Shown piece after piece: positions 45,390 to 54,165 of a stretch of 64,000 bases of DNA (its first letter is position 1; each line of letters starts with the position of its first letter). The DNA comes from an uncultured Eubacteriales bacterium (GTDB taxonomy: Bacteria > Bacillota > Clostridia > Lachnospirales > Lachnospiraceae). Location of the stretch: the NCBI GenBank assembly GCA_949283695.1, contig CASDTX010000018.1, positions 85,675 through 149,674 on the forward strand, read 5' to 3'. The notes beneath the pieces are model-generated. The model did not search any database. It was given only the letters and a program-made list of their open reading frames with translations, and was not told the origin of the DNA. Made by a program: the position numbers and the translations under genes.

Positions 45390-45432
45390 AAACAGGGCGT
45401 TCCCAATGCTTCGGCTTGGGAACGCCCTGTTT
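45390..45432 (+). terminator. Terminator of the patB operon
   Basis: AAACAGGGCGTTCCCAA pairs perfectly with TTGGGAACGCCCTGTTT around a nine-base loop; the T's fall within the stem end. Confidence 0.75.
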
Positions 45433-45442
45433 CGTTGTGGTG

Positions 45443-45460
45443 GTGCGCCTGGCGGCGCAC
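45443..45460 (-). terminator. Small hairpin facing the MarR gene
   Basis: GTGCGCC, loop TGGC, GGCGCAC about 80 bases beyond the MarR stop; a modest candidate. Confidence 0.3.
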
Positions 45461-45541
45461 ATTTCTTAAGGGAGCAAGTCGTGTGTTCTGCTCGATCGCC
45501 TTCCAGTAAGAAGAGGCTGGAAAGAAGAGGGCAAAGAGGAT

Positions 45542-46057
45542 TTATTTGCCTGTGCGCTGATCCTTCCGCACCAGCTCTAGATAGATGCCGAGAACTTTGT
45601 AAAATGTATTGATCTCATCCATTGTACAGCTTTTCAGAAGCTCCTGTGTAGTTTCTGTAATATCCGCGATATCGTACATCATGTGGGCACGGTTCACAGT
45701 CTGTCCGAGTTCGGAGGGGTAGAGATGTACGGTCTTGCTGTTGCCTTCGGCTTTCTTCCGGGTGATCAGACCTTTTCTGTCCAGCTTTGAAAGCACCTGG
45801 CAGACTGCCCCTGTGGTGCGTTCCCAGCGGTGGGCCAGTTCGGTTACGGTAGTACCCGGGGTCAGGGCGATGGAATTAAGCATATGGGCTTCTGTCATGG
45901 TGAGCTCGGGCCCGACTCCGTAATGGCGGAGTTTTCCAATATAATTGGAGTAGAGAGCAACGAAAAAATACAGCATGTCTGCTTTTTCACTTAGACGCCC
46001 GAAGGTGGTTTCGATGTTTTCAGTAGTGGGAGAAGTGTGATTTGATGAATGTTCCAT
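45542..46057 (-). CDS. MarR-family transcriptional regulator
   Basis: 171 residues. Winged-helix core: LTMTEAHMLNSIALTPGTTVTELAHRWERTTGAVCQVLSKLDRKGLITRKKAEGNSKTVHLYPSELG. AAGGAC lies upstream of ATG 46057. It converges with the patB-permease-MFS operon and may regulate it or be independent; the binding site is not visible. Confidence 0.9.
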   Translation of the reverse strand: MEHSSNHTSPTTENIETTFGRLSEKADMLYFFVALYSNYIGKLRHYGVGPELTMTEAHMLNSIALTPGTTVTELAHRWERTTGAVCQVLSKLDRKGLITRKKAEGNSKTVHLYPSELGQTVNRAHMMYDIADITETTQELLKSCTMDEINTFYKVLGIYLELVRKDQRTGK

Positions 46058-46189
46058 AAACTTTGTCCTTTCTAAAAATACTTAGATGCTAAATATAATA
46101 TAGCATAAAAATAGAAAATGATGAAAGAGAAAAATAAATTTAGGAATACAATCAACGATATGAGCGCTGTAATCTCCTGCGGCGGGGAA

Positions 46190-46312
46190 AGGGGCATGGA
46201 GCGTAAGGAATGTGACATTTTGATTCCCATACATAAGATTATCCCGTTAGATCGAATTTTCTATCATTCGAATCCTCACGGGATAATCTTATTTTTTAAT
46301 CCGGACTCATAT
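46190..46312 (+). repeat. 123-bp terminator-like repeat, copy 2
   Basis: Same sequence as 40139-40261, including the hairpin and T run. Here no plus-strand gene lies directly upstream; the repeat abuts the 3' end of a minus-strand remnant, whose stop is at 46320. Start and end of the match to copy 1 are both sharp. Confidence 0.85.
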
Positions 46313-46319
46313 TCCAAAG

Positions 46320-46957
46320 CTATTCGACATCGGGGATATCTATTACCATATTATCGACGTAATCAATGATTTCCAAATACTCAATTTGATAAAAGCCCCC
46401 CTGCAGCTTCAGCGTTTTCCTTGGCGGTTTCTATGGAACCCCCCATTGTTTGTTATGTCATTTGCTATATAAGTTTTTTCATGCAGATCAGAAAGATCCG
46501 TTTCTATTTTAGTAAGCATCTTATTTTGCACATCGTAATAATACGTCTGGCTGACAACCGCTGTCAAATCCTCTGTCAGCTGAAAGTTTTTGCTCAGATC
46601 TACCGGATATTCTGCTGTATAGATTTCAGTACTGGGATTCTCACTCTCTAAAGTAAATATCAGTTTTCTCCATAACCATAAGGCATTTCTTTATTCATTT
46701 TTGTTTTCTGCCATGTTCCGCCTGTATTTAATAGTGCGTTTACAATATCTCCGCTGCCATAGTAATAGGCTTCCGTCTAAGTACCGGTACTGTCGCCGGA
46801 TCGAAGCAGGTATTCTGTATAGGGTGACTGTTTGCGCCGCCCTTCAATGACAGAAGGATTCTCGGCGTTGTCGGAAGAAGTTATGATAGTTTTGTGATAT
46901 TCATAATCACTATCGCAGAAGTGCTGAACAGCTTCTTCAATTTCGGTTGCGGGATCT
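46320..46957 (-). pseudogene. Decayed gene for an unrecognised protein
   Basis: Minus-strand frames read DPATEIEEAVQHFCDSDYEY..., SPYTEYLLRSGDSTGT then an in-frame TAG, TEAYYYGSGDIVNALL, and after a frameshift near 46663 IFTLESENPSTEIYTAEYPVD, LTAVVSQTYYYDVQNKMLTKIETD, and after another shift near 46440 QIEYLEIIDYVDNMVIDIPDVE and stop. Sequence style (many Y, T, D, N) fits a secreted or lipoprotein domain. The 5' end is cut exactly at the 46959 palindrome. I do not recognise the family. Confidence 0.6.
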
Positions 46958-46958
46958 T

Positions 46959-46996
46959 ATTGACGTACTATAAATTTTTATTTATAGTACGTCAAT
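46959..46996. repeat. 16-bp perfect inverted repeat
   Basis: ATTGACGTACTATAAA and its complement around six bases, without a clear T run after either side. It lies between the decayed gene and the 47-residue gene and may be a terminator-like hairpin or the trace of a small mobile element. Confidence 0.65.
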
Positions 46997-47014
46997 ACAT
47001 ACTGTAGACAATGA

Positions 47015-47158
47015 TTATTTGAACAAGGATGTTCCGAAACGAGCTTTCCTGTAAAACTTCTGTATGATGGTCAGCGGAAGGCTGATAACGATGTAAAGTG
47101 TAGAGAGAAGGCCGGCAGCACCGCCAATGATCATAAGTAGGATCAGTCCGATATTCAT
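47015..47158 (-). CDS. 47-residue membrane protein
   Basis: From ATG 47158 (AAGGAG 12 bases upstream) the frame encodes MNIGLILLMIIGGAAGLLST and continues through a hydrophobic helix to a basic tail (KFYRKARFGTSLFK). It has one membrane segment of about 28 residues and a positive C-terminus. It is downstream of a KdpD/KdpE-like pair in the same direction. The size recalls small accessory subunits such as KdpF, but the sequence is not the same and no Kdp genes are visible. Confidence 0.6.
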   Translation of the reverse strand: MNIGLILLMIIGGAAGLLSTLYIVISLPLTIIQKFYRKARFGTSLFK

Positions 47159-47270
47159 AATGATACACGCTCCTTTGGTAAAATGAAATACACATCTATT
47201 CTAATCGAAGCGTTTCTAAAATGAAACTTGTTCCCGGACTTCTTAACGGGATTTTAACAGGCCGTGACGG

Positions 47271-47978
47271 CTATTCTTCTTCATCTTCTGCCATTCGGTA
47301 ACCCACTCCCACTTCTGTGAAGATATACTGCGGCTGGGCGGGATCCGTCTCGATCTTGCGGCGGATATTGGCCATATTGACCCGGAGGATCTTATTGTCG
47401 TCGTCAGCGTAGGGGCCCCATACATTTGAGAGGATCGAGGCGTATGTCATTACTTTCCCGGAATTTTGTGCCAGGTAAGCTACGATCTTATACTCAATGG
47501 GAGTGAGGTGGATCTCAGCGGACCCGATTGTTAGCAGCCGTCTGGAGAAATCCAGGGTCATGGCACTGTGCCGGTAAGGCCGGATATAGAGAGCACTGTC
47601 TGTGTTCAGACGGTTGCTGTGGCGCAGAGAGGCGCGGATCCGGGCCAGAAGTTCAGAGGTCCCGAACGGTTTGGTAATATAGTCGTCGGCGCCCAGATCG
47701 AGAGCAGAGACCTTCTCACGTTCAGCGGTTCGGGCGGAGATTACGATCACAGGTGTGCTTGTCCACGTGCGGAGCTCGCGGATGATATCATTGCCGTCCA
47801 TATCCGGAAGCCCCAGGTCCAGGAGGATGATATCCGGACACTGGGAACGGCTCAGCTCAAGGCCCTGGGCGCCGTTGTCCGCGTACAGCACACGGTAGTC
47901 GTGGCGCTTCAGAACTTTTCCCATGAAAGCCTGTATGTTTTTTTCATCTTCAATGATCAGAACCGAGAATTTAGGCAT
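47271..47978 (-). CDS. KdpE-like OmpR-family response regulator
   Basis: 235 residues. Receiver domain with phosphoacceptor D54 in LLDLGLPDMDG, acidic pocket E10/D11, T in VISARTAE and K in YITKPF; then an OmpR winged helix (LTPIEYKIVAYLAQNSGKVMTYASIL, LRVNMANIRRKIE, VGVGYRM). Start ATG 47978 overlaps the kinase stop by eight bases, so translation is coupled. The sequence is close to KdpE, the potassium-response regulator, but what it controls here is unknown. Confidence 0.92.
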   Translation of the reverse strand: MPKFSVLIIEDEKNIQAFMGKVLKRHDYRVLYADNGAQGLELSRSQCPDIILLDLGLPDMDGNDIIRELRTWTSTPVIVISARTAEREKVSALDLGADDYITKPFGTSELLARIRASLRHSNRLNTDSALYIRPYRHSAMTLDFSRRLLTIGSAEIHLTPIEYKIVAYLAQNSGKVMTYASILSNVWGPYADDDNKILRVNMANIRRKIETDPAQPQYIFTEVGVGYRMAEDEEE

Positions 47979-49056
47979 TGATGAGATCCTCCTTTTCTTT
48001 TGGCAGCGTAAATGTGAATTCGGCGCCGCCGGTGCCGGTATGATTTCGTGCGGCAATGCGGCCGCCGTGCGCCTGAATGATCGTTTTGCAGATCGACAGA
48101 CCGATGCCGATTCCCTTGTGTCCGTCCGCGTTTTCAGAGGAGGTCTGGGTGCCTTCAAATATATATGGCAGCCGTTCCTCCGCGATCCCTTTCCCGTAGT
48201 CCCTTACGGTGAAGACAATGCTCTCCGGATTGCTGCGGATAATGAGGTCGATCGGAGCTTTGCTGCCGGAGTGTATGAAGGCATTTTCTAACAGGTTAAT
48301 CAATACCTGTTCGATCAGAGTGGGATCCATGGAGATCATGAGAAAATGATCTGGCATATCTACCCGGATCTGAATATCAGGCAGCCGTTTCCTGAGCCTC
48401 TGAATCGCTTCGGAAATGACCTCTTCCACGACCTCAGGGGATTTTTTTACCTTATCAGATGAGGCATCATTAATCCGTGTGACTGTGAGCAGATTTTCTA
48501 CCATGTTCAGAAGCCACTGGGAATCTTCACGTATATTTGATATGAGTTCTGTCCGTTCTTCATCTGACAGTTCGCGATAGTTTTCCAGAAAAGAAGAGGA
48601 AGAACCGATAATGCTGGTCAGCGGCGTGCGCAGATCATGGGAGACTGCCCGCAAGAGATTGGCGCGGAGTTTCTCACGGTCTGCCTCGTCCAGCGCCTGC
48701 TTCTGTTCAGCCGCGGCTCTCTGCTGGAGTTTCAGCGAGGTGGTGGTGGTGCTGGTAATCAGCGCGATGGCAAGCATTCCAATAAATGTTACAGGGTACC
48801 CGTCAAGGAAAAAGTTAAACCGAAAATACGGGTACGAAAAGAAAAAGTTCACGGCTACCACGCAGAACAAGGCGGCTATAATCCCGTACAGATACCCGGT
48901 TGTACGCCAGGCAGTCAGGATCAGAGCCAGAGTATAGATAATCGTGATGTTTGCCACGTTTTTATTCCCAAGCAGGAAGAAACCGAACGAAATTCCGGTG
49001 GCTGCGCACAGCATCAGCAGGGTAAAGAAAGTATCGGACAGGATGTTCTTTTTCAT
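47971..49056 (-). CDS. KdpD-like sensor histidine kinase without the N-terminal KdpD part
   Basis: 361 residues from ATG 49056. Four membrane helices of the DUF4118 (KdpD transmembrane) type occupy residues about 10-105, then a short linker, the HisKA helix with phosphorylated H140 in AVSHDLRTPLTSI, and an ATPase domain (LLENAFIHSG, VRDYGKGI, GIGIGLSICKTIIQAHGG). Full KdpD has about 400 further N-terminal residues with a Usp domain; they are absent. It follows prs by 49 bases. Signals may be turgor or potassium, by analogy only. Confidence 0.88.
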   Translation of the reverse strand: MKKNILSDTFFTLLMLCAATGISFGFFLLGNKNVANITIIYTLALILTAWRTTGYLYGIIAALFCVVAVNFFFSYPYFRFNFFLDGYPVTFIGMLAIALITSTTTTSLKLQQRAAAEQKQALDEADREKLRANLLRAVSHDLRTPLTSIIGSSSSFLENYRELSDEERTELISNIREDSQWLLNMVENLLTVTRINDASSDKVKKSPEVVEEVISEAIQRLRKRLPDIQIRVDMPDHFLMISMDPTLIEQVLINLLENAFIHSGSKAPIDLIIRSNPESIVFTVRDYGKGIAEERLPYIFEGTQTSSENADGHKGIGIGLSICKTIIQAHGGRIAARNHTGTGGAEFTFTLPKEKEDLINA

Positions 49057-49105
49057 AGGTTCGTCTTCTTTGCCGGATGGATGAAAACAATGAAAGAAGA
49101 GCCGT

Positions 49106-50290
49106 TTATACCGGCTCTCCGTTTTTATATTTCTGAATGACATGCTGAATCCTCTCATTTGGACTTAAGATAGAACTGATAGACCCGTCATGGTTGAGTG
49201 TATCAATAATGAGCGCAATATATTTGCTCATATCACAGTTAATATAGTAGGGTTTCGAGAGGAGTTCCGGTGTCTGATAGATCAGATTCGTGGTAAGTAT
49301 GCCGGTGATAAGTCCCTCTTCATACGCTTTGTCAAATTTCTCAAGGCCATTTGTGAACAGACCGAATGTTGCCGCCGCAAAGATCCGATTCGCTTTCCTG
49401 CGCTTCAGCTCTGTGGCAACATCGATGATGCTGTCGCCTGAAGAAATCATATCGTCAATAATGATAACATCCTTGCCTTCAACGGAGCTGCCGAGGAATT
49501 CGTGTGCAACAATGGGGTTGCGTCCGTTTACGATGCGGGTATAATCGCGGCGCTTATAGAACATACCCATGTCAAGGCCCAGCACATTGGCCAGATAAAC
49601 TGCACGGTTCGTTCCGCCTTCGTCCGGACTGATGGCCATCATATGATCACTGTCAATCTTCAGATCTTTTACGGTACGCAGCAGCCCCTTGACGAACTGA
49701 TAGGTCGGGGAGACGGTCTCGAATCCGCTTAACGGAATGGCGTTCTGCACACGGGGATCATGGGCGTCAAAGGTAATGATATTCTCAGCACCCATGCGCA
49801 CCAGTTCCTGCAGCGCCAGCGCGCAGTCCAGGGATTCACGGGAGCTTCTTTTATGCTGGCGGCTCTCGTAGAGGAACGGCATGATCACATTGATCCTGCG
49901 TCCCTTGCCTCCGATCGCGGCGATGATCCGCTTCAGATTCTGGAAATGATCGTCCGGAGACATGTGGTTGGTCTTGCCGGTAAGAGAATATGTTACGCTG
50001 TAATTGCACACATCCACCATGAGGTACAGATCTTTTCCCCGGACGGATTCTCCGAGGATTCCTTTGGCTTCCCCGGATCCGAAACGCGGAACCCGTGCGT
50101 CGATGAGATAGGTGTCTTTCTCGTATCCGGCGAATGCAATATCATCCCGGTATTCATTCGCGCTCTCGTGGCGCCATGCTACAAGATATTCGTCTACCTT
50201 TTTCCCCAGTTCTTCGCATCCTGTCAATGCGATCAGTCCAAGACTTCCAACGGGGATGTTTTCTAAGATTCGTTCTGTTCGGCGTAACAT
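49106..50290 (-). CDS. prs: Ribose-phosphate pyrophosphokinase, long form
   Basis: 394 residues, about 80 more than the usual Prs. It makes PRPP from ribose 5-phosphate and ATP. The PRPP loop DVIIIDDMISSGDSIID and the region MPFLYESRQHKR, ITFDAHDPRVQNAI are present. Extra sequence is at the N-terminus and around residues 100-130. Its ATG overlaps the stop of the helicase-loader gene by one base (TAATG), with AGGGAGG upstream, which shows coupled translation. Linking nucleotide precursor supply with replication initiation genes is an attractive but unproven reading. Confidence 0.9.
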   Translation of the reverse strand: MLRRTERILENIPVGSLGLIALTGCEELGKKVDEYLVAWRHESANEYRDDIAFAGYEKDTYLIDARVPRFGSGEAKGILGESVRGKDLYLMVDVCNYSVTYSLTGKTNHMSPDDHFQNLKRIIAAIGGKGRRINVIMPFLYESRQHKRSSRESLDCALALQELVRMGAENIITFDAHDPRVQNAIPLSGFETVSPTYQFVKGLLRTVKDLKIDSDHMMAISPDEGGTNRAVYLANVLGLDMGMFYKRRDYTRIVNGRNPIVAHEFLGSSVEGKDVIIIDDMISSGDSIIDVATELKRRKANRIFAAATFGLFTNGLEKFDKAYEEGLITGILTTNLIYQTPELLSKPYYINCDMSKYIALIIDTLNHDGSISSILSPNERIQHVIQKYKNGEPV

Positions 50291-51288
50291 TAATGATCCT
50301 CCCTGCGTTTTAACTTTTTCTTGATACGTATATCATCACCGATCATCTTCAGCAGTGTATAGCTGCTGGTAATCCTGGAAAAAGACCGTTCCGTATAGAG
50401 GTCGGCGAGCGATTCCAGAGAAAGATTGGTTGAGATGATCGTTGACTTCCTGTGTATGAGCCTTTCATTGATGCAGGTGAAAAACTGCGCGGCAATGAAA
50501 GCATTTGTGTATTCGCTCCCCAGATCATCAATGATCAGGAGATCGGAGCTGAAGATATATTCGCTCATGTTTTTGGCGTCAGTGTCATTTTTGTCAAATT
50601 TATTCTGTGCAAGTGTGCTGAACAGCTGAGGTGCCGAAAAATAAACAACGGAAAATTCACGTTCCATAATCTCACGGGCAATACAGGTGGAGAGGAATGT
50701 TTTCCCGACACCAACGCTGCCGTAAAAAAAGAGGTTGTGAAACTCTTTCCCGAATGTGTCTATATACCGGCGGCAGATCTGCAGCGTATCTGCCATCATG
50801 GCACGTGCAGAACGCCCGGTTGTTTTATCATAATGTGAAGCAGAATAAAAATCAAGGCTAAAATTGTCAAAGGATGCCTCGGAGGGGAACTCTTTGATAT
50901 TTGACTGCTCGTACAGAAGCTGGATCACAGCCTGTTTGAAACAGTGGCATTTCTGATTCCCGATGTATCCGGTGTCCTTGCAGTCTGGACAGTCATATAC
51001 CGGCTCCAGATAATCTTCCGGAAAACCGGCGGAAGTCAGCAGTTCTTTCTTGCTGCTGCGAAGGATTTCCAATTCCTCCTTCAGAGAACCGAGGGCGCTG
51101 TCGTCACCGTTTAACAGTCTCTTGCCATATTGTACGGAGAGGATGGAGATAGACTCATCCAGTGTCTTAAATTCCGGCAGTTTCCTGTATACTTCCTCAT
51201 AACGGGCGGCCTGAATGTCGTGATTTTTCAGACGTTTCTGCTCGTATTCCCGCATGATTGCATAGTATTGTGAGTTCTTCAGTGCCAT
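50290..51288 (-). CDS. DnaC/DnaI-type helicase loader ATPase
   Basis: 332 residues. An N-terminal helical part with a zinc-like cluster (DCPDCKDTGYIGNQKCHCF) is followed by an AAA+ core: Walker A in FYGSVGVGKTFLS, Walker B in LLIIDDLGSE. This is the organisation of DnaI/DnaC loaders that place the replicative helicase on DNA. It lies directly after the dnaD-like gene, as in many Bacillota. Confidence 0.92.
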   Translation of the reverse strand: MALKNSQYYAIMREYEQKRLKNHDIQAARYEEVYRKLPEFKTLDESISILSVQYGKRLLNGDDSALGSLKEELEILRSSKKELLTSAGFPEDYLEPVYDCPDCKDTGYIGNQKCHCFKQAVIQLLYEQSNIKEFPSEASFDNFSLDFYSASHYDKTTGRSARAMMADTLQICRRYIDTFGKEFHNLFFYGSVGVGKTFLSTCIAREIMEREFSVVYFSAPQLFSTLAQNKFDKNDTDAKNMSEYIFSSDLLIIDDLGSEYTNAFIAAQFFTCINERLIHRKSTIISTNLSLESLADLYTERSFSRITSSYTLLKMIGDDIRIKKKLKRREDH

Positions 51289-51302
51289 GGATATGCTCCT
51301 TA

Positions 51303-52454
51303 CTAATTACTGTTCAATAACTGCTCTTCCAGGGATTCCATATCATAGCTGCGGCGCTCGAAATTGTTGAGGTTCTTCGCAGCAGTCCGGGATCTGGAAG
51401 CTGTTTTGGCTGCAGAGCGCTCTTTCAGATATTCTTCATCAAGAACGGAGATATCTGCAAGATGCCGGATGTTCTTTTGTTTCCATCTGGACAGGATCGA
51501 GTCTGCATACTCGAAGCTGGGCTGATGGGTGGAGCTGATCGTCCGGCGGCATGCCTCTGCAATAATATCGGAAGAGAACCCGTAGTCCTCGGACCACTTT
51601 CTGATATAAGCCAGCTCCGAGGAAGCAGGACCGCGGCTTTTGATGCCGAAGGCATTCAGTACCGTATAGCAGGTTCTGCTGTACAGCGCAGATTCCTCTT
51701 TGGCCTGGGAGACCGTCTCAATGCCTGCCTCAGACCAGGAGAAAGCGACCTTCCGTATGTAATGCATGCTTTTGTGTCCGTTCTCCACGCAGGACTCGAT
51801 CAGGTATTCAATGAGGTCTGCAGACATGTGCAGGGTCTCATAGAAGTAGGTGATCGTCTCCATCTCCGTATGAGTCAGTGTTTTCCCCAGATACTGCTCG
51901 GCAATGAACAGAAGGGAACGGATCTCCTTCTGTGCGCGGAATGCATCCAGGGGAACTGCTTTTGAGGCTGCGGGTGACGGAACTGCGGCTGATGGGGCAG
52001 CAGAGGGCAGTGCGGCCTGATCGGAAGAGCCGGTCTTCTGTCCCTGCATGTCCGCTTCGCGGACGGAAGTTTCCGTTCGGTTCTGCATCTGTGCAGACGC
52101 GGCAGGACGCGGCGAAGCTGCTGAGACAGAGGAACCGGAGGAAGCCGGCCGGGACTGGGCCGTCCGCTGCAGTTCCAGCCCTGTGATCCGCCCCTCAGCA
52201 TCGCGCTCCAGGCGAAGGAGACCTTCTTTCTCCCAGTAGCGGAACGCCCGCAGAATATCGCCTTCCGTATTGTTCAGGCAGTCCGCGATTGTGGTAAGAG
52301 TCAGGGACGAGCATGGATCGTCCAGATGACGCAGAAGGAAAAGATATACCTTCACGAATTCGCCGTTCGCATCAATCATGTAGTTGTCTATAAAGTCATT
52401 TGGCAGTAATGTCGCGTTCGTCTGAACTTTGTTTTTGAGTGTTAATGTTTTCAT
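51303..52454 (-). CDS. dnaD: DnaD-like replication initiation protein
   Basis: 383 residues. The N-terminal domain (LPNDFIDNYMIDANGEFVKVYLFLLRHL, LTTIADCLNNTEGDILRAFRYWEKEGLLRL) is a winged helix of DnaD. A linker rich in S, A and P (about 100-170) follows, then two DnaB_2-type helical segments (VPLDAFRAQKEIRSLLF..., YIRKVAFSW, and YIRKWSEDYGFSSDIIAEACRRT). DnaD helps open the origin and recruit the helicase loader encoded next. A run of DnaA-box-like 9-mers is upstream. Confidence 0.85.
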   Translation of the reverse strand: MKTLTLKNKVQTNATLLPNDFIDNYMIDANGEFVKVYLFLLRHLDDPCSSLTLTTIADCLNNTEGDILRAFRYWEKEGLLRLERDAEGRITGLELQRTAQSRPASSGSSVSAASPRPAASAQMQNRTETSVREADMQGQKTGSSDQAALPSAAPSAAVPSPAASKAVPLDAFRAQKEIRSLLFIAEQYLGKTLTHTEMETITYFYETLHMSADLIEYLIESCVENGHKSMHYIRKVAFSWSEAGIETVSQAKEESALYSRTCYTVLNAFGIKSRGPASSELAYIRKWSEDYGFSSDIIAEACRRTISSTHQPSFEYADSILSRWKQKNIRHLADISVLDEEYLKERSAAKTASRSRTAAKNLNNFERRSYDMESLEEQLLNSN

Positions 52455-52687
52455 AGATCCCGTCCCACTTTCTTTGCATTCGCTTTTGTATCCGTCTGCC
52501 TGCAGATCAGACCGGTGAGATCTGAATCCCCGGCAGAGTGTAAAAGAGAAAGCGGACCTTACATGTTCCGCTTCCCTTATGTTCCAGTGACAGAAAATAC
52601 AAGGTCTGCATTTCCTGATGACATGAATAATATATCATCTTATATCCGGGTAAAAAAGCATTTTTTCGTGGGTAACTCCGGGTTTTT

Positions 52688-52775
52688 TGTAGATAACTAT
52701 GTGTAAAAATATGTGGATAACTGTGGAAAACTCTACGAAACCGCGTAAATACAGGGATTCAGCCACTGTGGATAA
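52688..52775. promoter_or_regulatory. Cluster of DnaA-box-like 9-mers upstream of dnaD
   Basis: Same-orientation 9-mers: TGTAGATAA (52688-52696), TGTGGATAA (52712-52720), TGTGGAAAA (52722-52730), TGTGGATAA (52767-52775); two are exact complements of TTATCCACA. CGTGGGTAA just upstream is a weaker relative. The gene-free stretch 52455-52788 otherwise shows AT-rich runs and no ORF. Expected role: DnaA binding that controls the dnaD-loader-prs transcript, or part of a replication site. Confidence 0.6.
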
Positions 52776-52788
52776 ATCCCCGCTCCTG

Positions 52789-54165
52789 TCAGTTCAGCAG
52801 GTCCTCTCCTACAGTGACAACGTCCCCGGCGCCCATGGTGATCAGCAGGTCACCGGGCTGACAGTTTTCTCTTAAGAAGTTTTCAATCTCTTCAAAGCTC
52901 GGGAAATAATGCGTGTCTGTCCCCAGCTTCGCTGCTTCTTCAGCGAGATCAGCGGAGGAGATCCCAAGGGTGTCCGTCTCCCGCGCAGCGTAGATATCAG
53001 CCAGTACAAGGTGGTCTGTGTGAGAAAGTGCCTCTGCAAACTCGTGGAAAAAGGCTTTGGTACGGGTGTAAGTATGAGGCTGGAACACACACCATACGCT
53101 GTTGTGCGGGGAGTGCTGCGCCGCCTTTAACGTAGCGGCGATCTCAGTCGGATGATGGGCGTAGTCGTCCACGACGGTCACTCCGTTGAATTCCCCTTTG
53201 TACTCGAAACGGCGGTCCGTGCCGGTGAAGGAAAGCAGTCCTTTCTTCGTGACATCCATGGAAATGCCGAGCAGATCGGCGACAGCAATGGCGGACAGCG
53301 CGTTCGAAACATTGTGATCCCCGGTGACGGACAGTTCGATGTGGTCTGCGGGTTCTCCTCTGCGAATCAGATCAAAGGAAACATGTCCATTGTCATCATA
53401 AGTAATGTTGGCCGCACTGTAATCAAACGCAGCGGAAGGCCCGTAAGTGACAACCTTGCAGGGAAGTCCGTCACAGAGTTCCTCATAGTCCGTAATTTCT
53501 CCGTTGATGACCAGTGTTCCGTCTTCCGGAAGAAGAGCGGCAAACTGACGGAAGGAATGACGGATGTCTTCCAGATCTTTGAAGAAATCCAAGTGATCCT
53601 CTTCAATATTAAGTATGACAGCGATCTTCGGGAAAAAGTGAAGAAAACTGTTCGTATATTCACAGGCCTCAGTAATAAATGTCTCAGAATTTCCCACACG
53701 GATATTTCCGCCGATGGCTTTCAGAATCCCGCCGACAGAAATCGTCGGGTCGAGTTCGCCCTCCAGCAGAATATGGGAGATCATAGATGTGGTGGTTGTC
53801 TTGCCATGGGTGCCGGATACGGCGATGGGCATGTCATAATTCTTCATCAGCTGTCCCAGAAGCTCGGCACGTGTAAGCAGCGGAAGCTTCTGCGCAACAG
53901 CCTCGATCAGTTCCGGATTGCTGCGGTTGATTGCCGCGGTATAGACGACGCATCCGATGCCCGGGATGATATTTTCCGCCTTTTGTCCGTAGAAGATCCG
54001 GGCGCCCTCGGATTCCAGCTTTTTCGTCAGAGGAGACTCTTTCGAATCAGAGCCGGAAACCGTAAACCCTTCTTCCAGCAGGATTTCGGCAAGGCCGCTC
54101 ATACTGATGCCGCCGATACCGATAAAATGAACGTGTATCGGATGGTTAAAATCGATCTTATACAT
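52789..54165 (-). CDS. murC: UDP-N-acetylmuramate--L-alanine ligase
   Basis: 458 residues, the normal length. It adds L-alanine to UDP-MurNAc in peptidoglycan synthesis. N-terminal IHFIGIGGISMSGLAEIL, the ATP loop GTHGKTTTTSM, EACEYTNSFLHFFPKIAVILNIEEDHLDFF, TGDHNVSNALSAIAVA and the YAHHPTEI motif are all present. It is divergent from glgC. Confidence 0.97.
   Translation of the reverse strand: MYKIDFNHPIHVHFIGIGGISMSGLAEILLEEGFTVSGSDSKESPLTKKLESEGARIFYGQKAENIIPGIGCVVYTAAINRSNPELIEAVAQKLPLLTRAELLGQLMKNYDMPIAVSGTHGKTTTTSMISHILLEGELDPTISVGGILKAIGGNIRVGNSETFITEACEYTNSFLHFFPKIAVILNIEEDHLDFFKDLEDIRHSFRQFAALLPEDGTLVINGEITDYEELCDGLPCKVVTYGPSAAFDYSAANITYDDNGHVSFDLIRRGEPADHIELSVTGDHNVSNALSAIAVADLLGISMDVTKKGLLSFTGTDRRFEYKGEFNGVTVVDDYAHHPTEIAATLKAAQHSPHNSVWCVFQPHTYTRTKAFFHEFAEALSHTDHLVLADIYAARETDTLGISSADLAEEAAKLGTDTHYFPSFEEIENFLRENCQPGDLLITMGAGDVVTVGEDLLN

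Noticed and set aside
46118-46369. Small open frame of 83 codons upstream and within repeat copy 2
   Set aside because: Most of it lies in the hairpin repeat and the remainder has no protein-like features.
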